A DNA stretch of 64,000 bases from Epiperipatus broadwayi (lineage: Eukaryota; Onychophora; Udeonychophora; Euonychophora; Peripatidae). The DNA is taken from assembly GCA_028023455.1 (NCBI GenBank), contig JAQFVV010000142.1, positions 2,661,740 through 2,725,739 of the forward strand. Direction: 5' to 3'. The notes under the pieces are model-generated. The model was not told the DNA's origin and ran no database searches. It worked only from the letters and a program-made list of their open reading frames with translations. Below, in pieces: positions 34,620 to 46,762 of the stretch (within the stretch, counting starts at the first letter, position 1; the number at the start of each line of letters is the position of its first letter). A program made the position numbers and the translations under genes.

Positions 34620-37600
34620 TAAGTACATGTTGAATTGAATTATTTTATCTTATTACGTTTACCATTAGGCTTGCACCTAACATATACAAACGCACGTGTT
34701 TAAATCACGGAGTTTAAAAATAACTTTGTTTGCTTTTATTTATTAATTAATCTTAGTATAATATTTAACATTGACACCCATAAGTAGTTTTTCTATACTC
34801 AATTGGTTTTATATGAAAATAAATTATAGATATTGCATATATTTATTTAATTTAAATTTTATTTTTTCATATTAAGCGATGGTTATTCCAAGTTTTTCGT
34901 ATAGACTTATATTTCAATCGTTTAGTTGGCTTAGGGACTTATAATAATTTTAATCAATTTTAACTTTCAGTTTGCATTTTTATTTTAACATTTTTGATCA
35001 TTTATAACTTTCTAACATCACAAATACATGATGAAATTATTTTTTTTGTTTTGATAATAGATTTTTGCTCCCTTTAATCTGTTTATCTGGATGAAGTCTG
35101 ATTTTCATATACCATTTGTTTTGCATACTACTGCATGCTACTTTCTGGGTGAACGCAAAGTATATCTGACGAGAGAAATAATTACTTTATTTAGTAATGA
35201 CGGTCTTTCTGAAATGAAATATTTACAATGTGGTTCAAAAACTTAAGATACTAAAATAAATTATGTTAAGTGGATAATGACACAAAGATAATCCATTATC
35301 AACATTGATCACATATTATTGCTTTGCCATAGTACTTTTGCCAAATTACATATTTTCATTAGGACTGATTTATCTGGCAAGAATATTGATTAAGGATCAC
35401 AAAAAAAGAGTAACAAAATTATAAAATTGAAACTTTAGAGATCACAGAACTCTTAAATTTAACTTAAAAAAAAAAAAAAGAAAATGCTCAAGTATTAAAA
35501 ATAATAATTAAAATAATATATATTTAAGATGGAAGCAGCCCACAACTGCAAAAGAGTCTAGAATCCAAGAAAATAACAAATAATTAAAATCTTACATATT
35601 TCTAGCACATTCATCCATTATGCCTAAAACAAAGAATTCAGATTCGACCTAGGTGAAACCATAAGTTTTTTTCAGTTTTCAAATAGGTTATATGATCAAA
35701 TAGCCATCCCATAGCCAATGTAGTAAGCCATTCAAACTGACAGCTTGTGAAAGTTTAAAGAAATGATGATCATGTGTTGTTTTTGATACTTTTAGTTAAA
35801 GAATAAAACAAAAGTAATTATTAAAACTCTTACCACATGGCATTTGACAAGCCTGATGATTAATACCTTTCTTTTCTTTTTTTTTGTATTTTCTTTTGGA
35901 GATCTGTTGGAGAACAGTGTGTTATTTAAAGATTGTTTGATCTTTTTATCTATACACCCACAGATATATAAGATATTGACAAATATGGTTAACTATTATT
36001 GATGCTTAAGTATTAATAGATGATCATAGTATGCATTGCTAGAAACTTATTTTCAGTCAGAGTATTTGACAGTGGGTAAGTGTGTATCGACACAAACATG
36101 CTTGCATATAAATAAATTGCACACATTATCTATACTATATATTTTTACATACAAGCACGTTTAAATCACTACATCACATGATTGTATGGAGAGTTTTGCC
36201 TCTGTTTTCATGGGCTAGTTTAGGAATTTTTTTATGAAAATTGTTGCTGCCTATTTATACAGGCGAAGCATAAATAATTACTCTTATGTACTGATTGATT
36301 TGAGTCAATTAAATTTTTACTATCATAATGTAATTTTCTGATAATCTGATAATCACTTTATAATGCTTATCAATGTACTATTTAGAATATTTCACTGGTT
36401 TAAAAATTTTTAAAAATGTATATGTAAAAGTTAACTTTATGTCACTATTGGTATTTAATAGAACAAGACAAGTAACTACAATCAATCAAAGTAATAAAGA
36501 AGTTTTATTGTCTTCTTAAACAAAAAAATAAAGTCAATATAAAATCTCTCACCTATTAAAGCCACTTATGTATATATCATTTCGCCATAAATCGCAGGGG
36601 AAAAAAAAACCAAAAAATTATATTTAGATTTATAGGCATTAATGCACCATAGCATTCTATTTGAAATTCACTTGATTAGTTTGATTACCAGTGGTAAACA
36701 TTTGGTGTTATATTTTTTAATCTTGTGAAAAAAACATACATATACTGTTTATTCTCTTGATGTGGACAAACATTATTTTGAATTACTAATGATTAATTTT
36801 TACTTTATAATTACCCCCCAAAAATTTTAATCACTTCTGTTTTTGCTGCAGCGAAGTTTATTTATTTGAAAAAAAAAAAAATGAAATTCATTAAAATTTG
36901 TATTTGTGGAAAATATAATATGTAGAATTTTCAAATGTCTATATTTTGAAATTCATTATTTTTAAAATCTACAAAACTTTGAAGTTATTGATTATATAAA
37001 ATCATAGACATGGGGTTGTCAGGGAGGGCTTTGCAGTATATCTTTTAGCAAGATAATTTATGAATAATCATATATATTGGTTTATCATCTTAAAAGCTTT
37101 ATTTTTATTATCAAGCTCTAGAATTAGATCAGTATTAAAGTACAGATATTAAAATTCTTGTCAAATACAGTATTAATTTAATGATTGTAGGACAGCTTTA
37201 GGATATAGTTAATTTATTTTATTTTCTGTTAAAAACAAACAAACAAAACAAATAGCAACGTATGAGAATTACACATATAAGATGATGATATTCATTCTGC
37301 AAATGGTATGCTATTGCATGTGAAAGCAATATTTCTACTTAGAAACTAAATTTATTTTTCGTTGATATACATTTTTTTTCTAATGTTAGGTTGCCATAAC
37401 TAAACATAAATACTCTAACCAAAAGATATCATTTGATTTCCAGTGATGATAGTTTGCCATTGCTTGACACTCTCATAACAAATTCTATTTTACTATCTAA
37501 AATTTGGAGTTATACCATAAAATAATAAAACTGTTCTTTATATCAATAAAATGCCTGATAATAATAAGTATGTTGTGAAATCACAAACTAAACTATACAC

Positions 37601-39580
37601 TTTATTTTTCTTATTGCATTGCCAAAGCCATATAATATTAATATCATTTATATTCTTTATTACTTTTTACAATGCTTTTTACTAAATATAACTGTAAAAT
37701 TTAAAAGTTTGAATTGATAACAATTAATATAAGTAGAAAGTAGGTATAAAAAGTATGTTAAAAAATAATATTATAGGTTAAAGAAAATTATACATATTGA
37801 ATGTTAATATAATGAGTAATAATAATGTAAAATATAAAAATATGAATATATAATGTTAGAGATAAATATTAAAAAAAAAAAGAAGGATAAATTAAAAAAT
37901 AAATTAAATAAAAATAATATATATATATATAATTATAGGAAGTATTGATTGTAAATATAGAATACAAAAAATATTAAAATGTATAATATATAAAAAGGTA
38001 ATAATTATGTAGAGAGGTATATAAATAATGATTATAAGATAGGATATATGTATGTATATAAAATGTAAAATTATATGTTCATGTATATTTGTATTTGTAT
38101 CGTGTTTATTATAGTTCTGAGGAAGATTTCTGGGGCAATCGAAGCCATCAATAGTGGGTTGTAAAAAGCATTGGGGAAAGTAATAAAGAACATAAATGAT
38201 ATTAATATTAAACTATAAACATTATCTCTAGTCATATTTATAGGAGATGAACATACCAAAGTAAGAATCTTTAGGTTTTCAAAATGAAAAATGATTGCAT
38301 AATTTTGGTGACAATTATGGAACACTTCAATTACTATATATGTTTTTTTAGACTGATTTCTTTTTTCTGGCCAGGAATATAAAATTACTCCATATAAATT
38401 TTGAAGAGATATTAAAAATTAAATTCTCTATTAAAATAATAATTCAAAGCAGTTGTAGTCATCATTCCTCTAATAATACTCATCTTAAAAATTTCTGACA
38501 TCATATTGATTCTTGTCCAAATGCTTATAAACATACCAATATTTCAAATCATCTAAAAAGCAAACTATTTTTGAAAATAGTTTAAATTGATATAGTACTT
38601 CTCATCTGAGTAGATAATCTTCATCTATCTGATATTTCACATCATTTTTCTCTTCTAGATTTTTATATATTTTTTATATTAATAAATTTGAGTTCTCATA
38701 ATCATTTTTGAAAATATGTAAGGACAAAGTAGGTTTTTAAATTTAGAATTGTTAACTTTGAATAATATGTGCATATGTTACATCATGCCAATCAAAGAGG
38801 AATAAAGTCAACCTCTTAGGTTTATTTCAACAATAATGACTCACTGTTGCTTGCTAATTAACTCTTATTGAATCTGTTTCCATTTAGCTAATATATATCA
38901 AGTATTATCATTCATGTTTACATAGATAGAATTTATCTGATTGGAATAAATCCAATTGAAAGGATGCAGAGTTTAAGCTTGTAAAATCATTTCCAAAAGA
39001 ACTACCACTATCGTTGTTAACGATATTGCCAATCACATGTAAGGCTTCTAAAAACCAGAAAAAACATCATTAGTTATAGAACTATAGACTTCTCTTTCTT
39101 TCCCTAATCTAAACATAATAAGATTGATAGATATTCCTAAACTTGAACTTGATTGTCTCATATTAACAAAAGTCATTCATCTGCCTATAATAGCTAGATA
39201 TTCATTTGCTGTTTGCAATCTAAAAAAATTCCCTTATCCATCCTGATGTGCTAATCACTATCTGTGAAGCTTTTCATTTTATGAATTCCATTAGATTTTT
39301 ATTCACCTAAAATCTATGAAATATGAAGTTGTAATAATTCCATTTGAAGTTGTCTTATTTGTAGAAAACATTCAATAGATTATTTAAAAAGAGTCAGAAA
39401 GGTTACTGCAATGGCATTTACAAAGTGAACTGGATTGTTTGATTACTTTTTCTAAAAACAAAAAAATATTGATTAAGTTGTTTATTCAGAACATAGAAGA
39501 TGTAGTATAGTTAAAATTTTAAGGCTATTCATCATTATTGAATATTTATTTAATATCATAACAATTACAAAAAAAAAATC
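34620..39580. other. AT-rich stretch, possibly the first intron
   Basis: No coding sequence recognised. A hammerhead-like word CTGAGGA, stem GATT/AATC, GAAG lies at 38117-38144. An acceptor-like TTTTTGCTGCAG is at 36841-36852, and AT-rich microsatellite occupies about 37860-38050. Confidence 0.4.
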
Positions 39581-39730
39581 AAGTCAGATGTCACATGACT
39601 TAATTTAATAAGCTTGTATTTACAAATGTTATATATAGAGCTTGCAAAATAAGCTTTTAACAAGCTTTGAGAATAACCCAACCCCAGACCTTGTTAAGAG
39701 CTTATTTTGCGAGCTCTAAATATAACATCA
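39581..39730 (-). repeat. Retrozyme-related fragment with snap-back arms
   Basis: Shares ATCAAGTCA, ATTTACAAATGTTATATATA, TAACCCAACCCCAGACC and neighbouring words with the 369 bp unit at 45432-46211, so it is a member of that family. It stops matching just past the place where the hammerhead would be cut (GGTC|TGGGG on the minus strand), and no CTGATGA follows. Instead 39626-39664 and 39689-39727 form ~39 bp inverted arms (AGAGCTTGCAAAATAAGC and its complement) around a 24 bp loop. Confidence 0.65.
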
Positions 39731-42563
39731 TAAAAATGAATTAGCATTAGAGGAAGAAAGATCTATTCCATCATTTTGCTGTTAATAATGATAGTTCTCA
39801 CAGATAGTGAGCCAATAATTTGGCAGGATCAGTAGTTGGGGATGAAAATAAATGCAAGTAAAATTCAAATTTTCAAATATAAATGAAAAGTTACAAATAT
39901 TAAAGTGATATAATGAGTATTCATCTCAGTATTGGGATAGCTTTCACATGAGTAAGTTTCTGATTCTTTCATAAGAAAAAATTAGGAAAATTTCCAATAA
40001 GGTCATTTGTGTTGGATTTACTATAATACAACATTCATAGGAATCCCAAAGATTGATAGATTTTGGAGTCATAATTTCTTATCTAAAGAAAAAAAAATTA
40101 AAAAGTTGTTAGCAACATAATATAATAAAAACAGCTATCCTTATTTTACATGGTCTGCATAATATTACCATTTAGCTTTCATTGATTAATCATGCTTACA
40201 TAAATTACTTGAGTGGTATAATATTGAACAATGTGCTGATATTGACTGCATGAAGAAATCTGTTATAGACAAATATTAAGAAATATCTCATTAATGGTAT
40301 ATATATATTATGAATATCTATAATTAAATTTATAAAAACAGTTTGTAAACTAGCAGTTATTAGAGATTATAATGTATGAAAATAATATGTAACTAACAAT
40401 AGATTTACATTTATAATTAAACAGTTTCAACATTATCTGTGTTTGGACTTATTGATTATCTTCTTAGAAAAATAACTTAGATTTAGGCTTTTTAAAAAAA
40501 TTATGTCATTTTCGTCTTTGGCTAAAATGATGTTAAATGCATTTTCATATTAGATTGGTCTATCATCATTACTAGTGGTTATTAATATAAAATATAGCTA
40601 TAGAAGAAAGCAATAAATAAAAGTAGAAAAAGAAAGACAAAAAATAAAAAGAAAACAAAGACAGTTTAAAAATGATTAGAAATGATTGAATCGTCATGTT
40701 TGTAATTAAAAGATGGAAATATAGTTGTATAAGGACATAATTTCTCTGTCACAGTTATTCGCAGATAGATGATTGATGGCATGAGAGATTCAAGATTATA
40801 TAGTAATCTAAGTGATTGATGATAATAATGTATAAGAAATGTAGACATTATAAAATGCTAAAAATAATTATTAACGAATTAAGAAGATAAAAACTTTTAT
40901 TCATTTTGCATTCAACTGTATAGTTTATAGTGTACTGTGCTATAATTACTTTTAAATCCAATTTCTTAAATAAGTCTTGATAGAAGATAAAAAGCTCTCA
41001 TTTTGGATACACTTCATTGTACCTGCATGAAATTATGATGAGCATATCAATAAATATTAAGACAATCATTATGTTAAAGAGCAAAATAGGATAAAAAATT
41101 TAATAACGAAAAAATAATATTATAGAAATTTAAAATATATAGTAAAAGAATAGATGATTATCGAAACAAGATCAATATTGAAGATATTTATGATATCTTG
41201 AGAAAAAAATGAATTATTATTTAAGGAGAGAACAGAAGTTTAGAGACAACAAGTCTAAGAATAAAAAAAAAAGATTTAAATTTGTCACCTGATTTATGGA
41301 GGGTACAGAACACGAAATATTGATAATATATTATTAAAATGCAGTGACTTTAATATATTTGGGTTTGTGAACAACAAATGATGAAATTGTGGAATATATA
41401 TTTTATGGAAGAGGGTGAGGCCTTTAATTTGATTTATAAATATAATCTGTAAAGTTTTATCCATTTTTTTTTTTTTTTTGTGAAAGCAATATTCAAAGAC
41501 AGATGAAATTTTGAATTTTTGAAAGCTTATTCATTTGATTTGCAGTTATTTTTTTATTTTTTATAAAGATGCGCGATTTAAATACAATAATCTTTTTGTT
41601 AATATGAATATATATATAAATTTTAAACAACTGGTTTTTTAATATATAATATTGATTAAATTAATGGAGTAGTAAGAGAATATTTTATGTGATTTTAAAA
41701 ATTCTGAACAGTATACTTGAAATTTACTTTGCTTTATTGCTAGCTCATCTGCTTTTTTTTTTTTGTCCAGTATTTTATATATGTAAAAAATGTAAATTGT
41801 CCATTTGTATAAATATATAACATTCACATTATTTTGCTATTATTTTAGAGCATATAAATTTTTAATTCAAATATGTCATCTGCTTTGAAAAAATGGGAAG
41901 ATGATAAATATAAACACATCATATTTTTGTGACTAATAAAATACATCAATGTTATATTTGTTTTTATAATTTTTAAATATTATGAACATCTATGTATGTA
42001 AGTGTCTGTGCATTTATGTAGATATTTATAGGGCATTATATTTTGAATCTATATGATAATTGTTGAAAGATTCTTTGGCACTGTATTTAATGTATATGGT
42101 TGTCTTATTTATTCACAACAATATAAAGATGATTGAAAATTAAATCCAGTATTTAATTTTAATATCTTTGAAATATATATGTTTTCAAAAGTTGTTTTAA
42201 TAGTCTTTTTTACTATAAAATTCCATCTGTATTACATTCTTTGTGTGAAATAGGACAAAAAATAATTTCATAATAGAATGCTATAGTCAAAACAATAACA
42301 CATCATTTTTGGTAATAGTTTGCTATTGCTTGTTATTCTCCTATGTAATATACAGTAGTATTTTAATTTTAGATCTTCATGAAGTTTAATGAACTCTTAG
42401 AGCCTTAAAATACACAATTTTCATATTATAGATAATTAGTGCTAAAAATCATAAAATGGCTAAATTAAAAAATAATTATTTTATTATTAAAAGCAAAAAA
42501 TATAAGTATTTTAGATATCTTATTTATTTTGAAGAGTCTATTAAGAACGAATATTATAAACAC
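39731..42563. other. AT-rich spacer
   Basis: No gene recognised; only short AT-rich frames. A T-run occurs near 41470 and another near 41757. Confidence 0.4.
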
Positions 42564-42612
42564 ATGAAACGATTATCAATTTCCCTTGCTTTTCTGCTAA
42601 CTCTTAACTACG
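42564..42612 (+). CDS. Candidate first exon encoding a signal peptide
   Basis: ATG opens MKRLSISLAFLLTLNY and is followed by G and a donor GTAAGA at 42613. Basic residues then a hydrophobic run make a textbook signal peptide, commonly held in a short first exon that ends in phase 1. No second exon was identified and no promoter motif stands out, so chance cannot be excluded in such AT-rich DNA. Confidence 0.35.
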
Positions 42613-44640
42613 GTAAGATGATTGTTTTTTCTTTTGTGCACTATTTCAAAACTTTTATTTATTCGTAAACCATTTACCAACTAGTCACTAAGTTAGTGAA
42701 TATCTTAGGTTTTTTTAATGATATCTTCACTAAGATATATTCTTGAATCATACAAATATTGAAAAAAAAAAAAGCTAAATCATTTTTTTTTTTTACAGTT
42801 CAAAATTTATTTTTTGATATTACTATTAATTTAAATTATGATATTAATACAAATTCCTAATTATAATTATAATAAAAATTAGTATTTATTAATTAGTATT
42901 TATTAAATTGCATAGTATTTCTCTGTTTTTTTTTATCAAAATATTACTACTATTTTATTTAATTTGTCATGACAAGTTTGAGACTATTGTTATTATATTT
43001 TATATAATTTATCAATATTTAAATTCATTACAGTAAAACAAAGTAAAATTTAAGTTTTGTAAGGAAAGTGTTTTTATTAGTATTTGAGTTCTACTATAAT
43101 CTTGAATATGTAAATAATTTGCTTTATTTTTCTATTTTACATATTTGCATAGTATATTATTGTAATCCATACAGTTTATAGTAGAATAAATTGACATCAG
43201 TGTATGCATTTTAAAATTGAACATCCTAACCATATATTGTTTAATTGTTAGCCATTGATTATTGTTTATTGCCCTCGTTTTTACTTCATTTTGGTTAACA
43301 CATAATACCTTTAATGAAATCTAATCATTTATCATTATTAGCAAAATCTTGTAAACAAATATGTATATTCTAACTTGAAAAGAAAAGAAAAACAAACCAA
43401 AGCTAGAAAAAAAATTAAAAGTTAGAAAACAAAGAAAAAACAATTGGAATCATAATATTTGTAATTAAAGGCTCAATGTTTGACAAATACATGATTTCAT
43501 TATCACACTGATGGCATGAGAAACATATACATTTAAGAAAACATTACAGTACTACTCAAGAACTAACACTTCATTTATCATTTCTTGCTGACAGTTTATT
43601 CCAGTCATTAAATTTAGAGCTACATCTTTTTGTATTGTTAAAATACATTGCGTCATTAAAAATAACTTGTTCGGGATAGTTTTTGCACCACAACTTCAAG
43701 AAATCAGATTGTATTATTGAGAATAGTCTCTTAGCGTTACATTTAATACTATTTGAAATAATGATGAATGCTAATTTGAAGTACTATTAGTCATTTCTCA
43801 ATGGACCTATTTTATATCATTTAAAATTACTGACCTTAAATATTGTAGCAAATTATTTTATTACTATCATCTTTTATCAATTACTTTAAACATTCTCTTA
43901 TTATTTTTCTACATTTTGTTAAATGTCTAATTGTCTAACTAGTTTTCTGAATGATTTTTCAGATAAATAAATAAAAATCTCACTTTGATCCATTGAATGG
44001 CTTATTTTGCCCAACCTACCACTTGCGTGTTTAAACACCACATCTTTCCATGCAACTGACTATTATTATTTATTTATATAATATTGAATTTAGTTCCTCT
44101 TGTTTATTTCAATAAGTATTTTAAGAATATTATGGATGAGAGTAATAAATGAATCTCATGAAAGGCATACGTTTTGTAGAAAACAGTTTACAATTTAAAT
44201 GTATTATAGAATACTTATGTAATAAATACATAATTTAACGATGGATAATATAAAGTACCTCTGTCTATACTTGTAAACAAATTAAATATTCTAAGTAAAG
44301 TTTGCAAATTACATATATATATATATATTTATTTTAGCAATATTGGGCTAGTTACCACCTGTTTGGTATCTTATTGTATTGTTTGCAGCACATGATAGTA
44401 AAATTATAAATTGACATAATGATAAATATAGAAGTCAATTCAAAAAAGAAATGCTAGACAAGGAATTCTTTAATATTTACTTAATACATATTATTTTTAT
44501 TTCTATTATTATTATTTTATATTAATAAATTTTCATTTTTATTCAATTAAATTGTTTTCCATTCATTTGTAATTAAGTTATCATTTTCATTAACTTTTAT
44601 CGTTTATTCACATCTTAACATATTGTAATTGGTAATAAAT
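42613..44640. other. AT-rich spacer
   Basis: Nothing recognised. Confidence 0.4.
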
Positions 44641-44647
44641 TTTTTAC

Positions 44648-44895
44648 GTGAATTTCTGAGAAGTTAGAATATAAATTATTAATATTGATATACTTGTGGA
44701 GTAAATAATTTTAATGATGTAGAGAAGGTTTAAATATTTATTATATATTTAAAGGGTATGGTTTGTAACAAATTTCGTAAATGAATTTCTGAGAAGTTTG
44801 AATATAAATTATTAATATTAATATACTTGTGGAGTAAATAATTTTAATGATGTAGAGAGGATTTAAATATTTATTACATGTTTAAAAGATATGGT
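44648..44895 (+). repeat. Tandem duplication, ~133 bp period
   Basis: Two copies in which GAATTTCTGAGAAGTT at 44650 recurs at 44783, followed in both by GAATATAAATTATTAATATT, ATACTTGTGGAGTAAATAA and ATGATGTAGAGA. They differ at few positions, so the duplication is recent. Confidence 0.8.
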
Positions 44896-45431
44896 TTGAG
44901 GTTTGAGTTCAATAAAATTCCCCTAGAAATTTAAACTATATTTTAATAATTTAATGAATTTATTTGCTTATAATACACTCCACAGTAGTCTAAACCCTGA
45001 AAGTTTCCATTTTTTTTTTGTATTCATTTACTGTTACATTTAGCTAGCCCAAATGTTGGATAAGTATTTTTCGTGATTTATTTGCTTATCATTATATTTA
45101 ACATTTAATGTTAGGTACTTTTAAGAAGTATTGATGTTCATTCACATGCTTTCCATATAGCCATTGGTTACCATTACTATATATATGTCACTATTTATCA
45201 TTGTCATTAGCAGCCATTTTATAAATGAATATGACCATTCTAACTCCAACAGAAAAAAGTTAGAAAACAGAAAAAAAGAGTTATAATTACTATGCATGGG
45301 AGTTTCAGTTATATGTACAATCTCATTATTACAGTTTGTACTGAGAGATAACTAATGGATTTGATGTGCATGATGACTGAGTGCATACTAACTCACTTAG
45401 TTAAGGTAATAAGGAATATATATATATATAT
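44896..45431. other. AT-rich spacer ending in a TA microsatellite
   Basis: No gene. The (TA)n run at about 45417-45431 abuts the retrozyme dimer, and another TA run lies at its other end, so the dimer sits inside a TA microsatellite. Confidence 0.6.
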
Positions 45432-45540
45432 TAAATTGATAAAAAATCAAGTCATATGACCTAATTTTAATAAAGCTCCTATTTACAAATGTTATATATA
45501 GAGTAAGTTAAAAACAAACTCTTATGAAGCTTCAAAAATA

Positions 45541-45595
45541 CCCTCAACCTCAGACCGCGGTTTCTGCCTCTAGCGTCATCAGTGAGGTGCTAGGG
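45541..45595 (-). ncRNA. Type I hammerhead ribozyme, unit 1
   Basis: Minus-strand core: CTGATGA (plus 45576-45582), GAAA (45561-45564) and a GGTC cleavage site with the cut between 45553 and 45552. Stem I is a perfect 6 bp helix, ACCTCA (45583-45588) with TGAGGT (45547-45552), extended past an internal loop by CCC/GGG. Stem III is very short, A-C or A-C-C with G-G-T around CGCG, as in Penelope and retrozyme hammerheads. Stem II is GCT/GGC with loop AGA. The base pair next to the core (10.1-11.1) is C-A instead of the usual G-C, which may lower activity. All invariant core bases are otherwise present. Confidence 0.85.
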
Positions 45596-45909
45596 AATAA
45601 AAATACTAGAACTAGTCCAGCATTTTATCAATGCCTAACTATTGAGAAGAAAATCTGAAACTTTCAGACATTTAAATGTCCAAAAATCCAGCTATCTAAC
45701 TCAAATAGCCGTATGGGACTGAACTAAGTTCAGATACACCATATATTAATAGCTCTAGCAATATAAAATCGCCAAAGCATTAATAGCAAAAAACTAAAAT
45801 TAAATTGATAAAAAATCAAGTCATATGACCTAATTTTAATAAAGCTCCTATTTACAAATGTTATATATAGAGTAAGTTAAAAACAAACTCTTATGAAGCT
45901 TCAAAAATA

Positions 45910-45964
45910 CCCTCAACCTCAGACCGCGGTTTCTGCCTCTAGCGTCATCAGTGAGGTGCTAGGG
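45910..45964 (-). ncRNA. Type I hammerhead ribozyme, unit 2
   Basis: Identical in sequence to the motif at 45541-45595, shifted by exactly 369 bp. The cut is expected between 45922 and 45921. With both ribozymes active, one transcript would release a 369-nt monomer with the 5'-hydroxyl and 2',3'-cyclic phosphate ends that RNA ligases can circularise. Confidence 0.85.
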
Positions 45965-46211
45965 AATAAAAATAGTAGAACTAGTCCAGCATTTTATCAA
46001 TGCCTAACTATTGAGAAGAAAATCTGAAACTTTCAGACATTTAAATGTCCAAAAATCCAGCTATCTAACTCAAATAGCCGTATGGGACTGAACTAAGTTC
46101 AGATACACCATATATTAATAGCTCTAGCAATATAAAATCGCCAAAGCATTAATAGCAAAAAACTAAAATTAAATTGATAAAAAATCAAGTCATATGACCT
46201 AATTTTAATAT

Positions 46212-46762
46212 ATATATATAAGTTTATAATAGAAATATTTAAAATATATTTATAACAGATAATATACATATTGAATGTTATAACTGGATATTTTGTTAAA
46301 ATAAGGGCAAGAAAAAAATATATTTTATAAATTTTCAAATATGCATAACTGGAGATGGAATGTCAGACTATTTTTTATTAAATGGCATATTTACTTATAA
46401 AAGAGCAGTTGAAGATTATTATTATTGTTATCATTTATCATTATTATGTAGATCTAAATTTTAGAATGAAGATATAAGTTTTTTATATATATATATTTCA
46501 AACTCAAACATATTTTATATTTAAAATTGTAACATTGGAAAAAAAAATACATTCAAAAAGACAGATTAGCCATAATTTAATGGAAGGATAATTTTGGATT
46601 AAATCATTTTTGACAAATATCAGAAGATTGGAACTATCCTAAAAAAAGATTAATATGAAATTTAAAAAAAAGCAATTCCTGATAAGTATGAAATAGAAAA
46701 GCTTATAATAGAATTTGTTTAAAGATATTGCAGAAATGCTGTCATTTCTGATATCATCATTT
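46212..46762. other. AT-rich spacer
   Basis: Low-complexity sequence between the retrozyme and the LINE 3' end. A short minus-strand frame that overlaps the retrozyme boundary is AT-only. Confidence 0.4.

Larger units (their letters stand above)
45432..46211 (-). mobile_element. Retrozyme: 369 bp tandem dimer plus partial third unit
   Basis: Units at 45432-45800 and 45801-46169 differ at one base that I can find (ACTAG versus AGTAG). A third begins at 46170 and breaks off after about 42 bp. There is no open frame of note. Each full unit carries a hammerhead ribozyme on the minus strand, so minus-strand transcripts would be cut into 369-nt monomers. Tandem repeats of a few hundred bp with type I hammerheads are the hallmark of metazoan retrozymes, non-autonomous retroelements thought to spread as circular RNAs with Penelope-type enzymes. 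The near-identity implies a very recent insertion. A simple satellite dimer is the alternative. Confidence 0.85.

Noticed and set aside
36076-36085. GTAAGTGTG donor preceded closely by TTTTCAG
   Set aside because: It would make a 19 bp exon with no supporting evidence.
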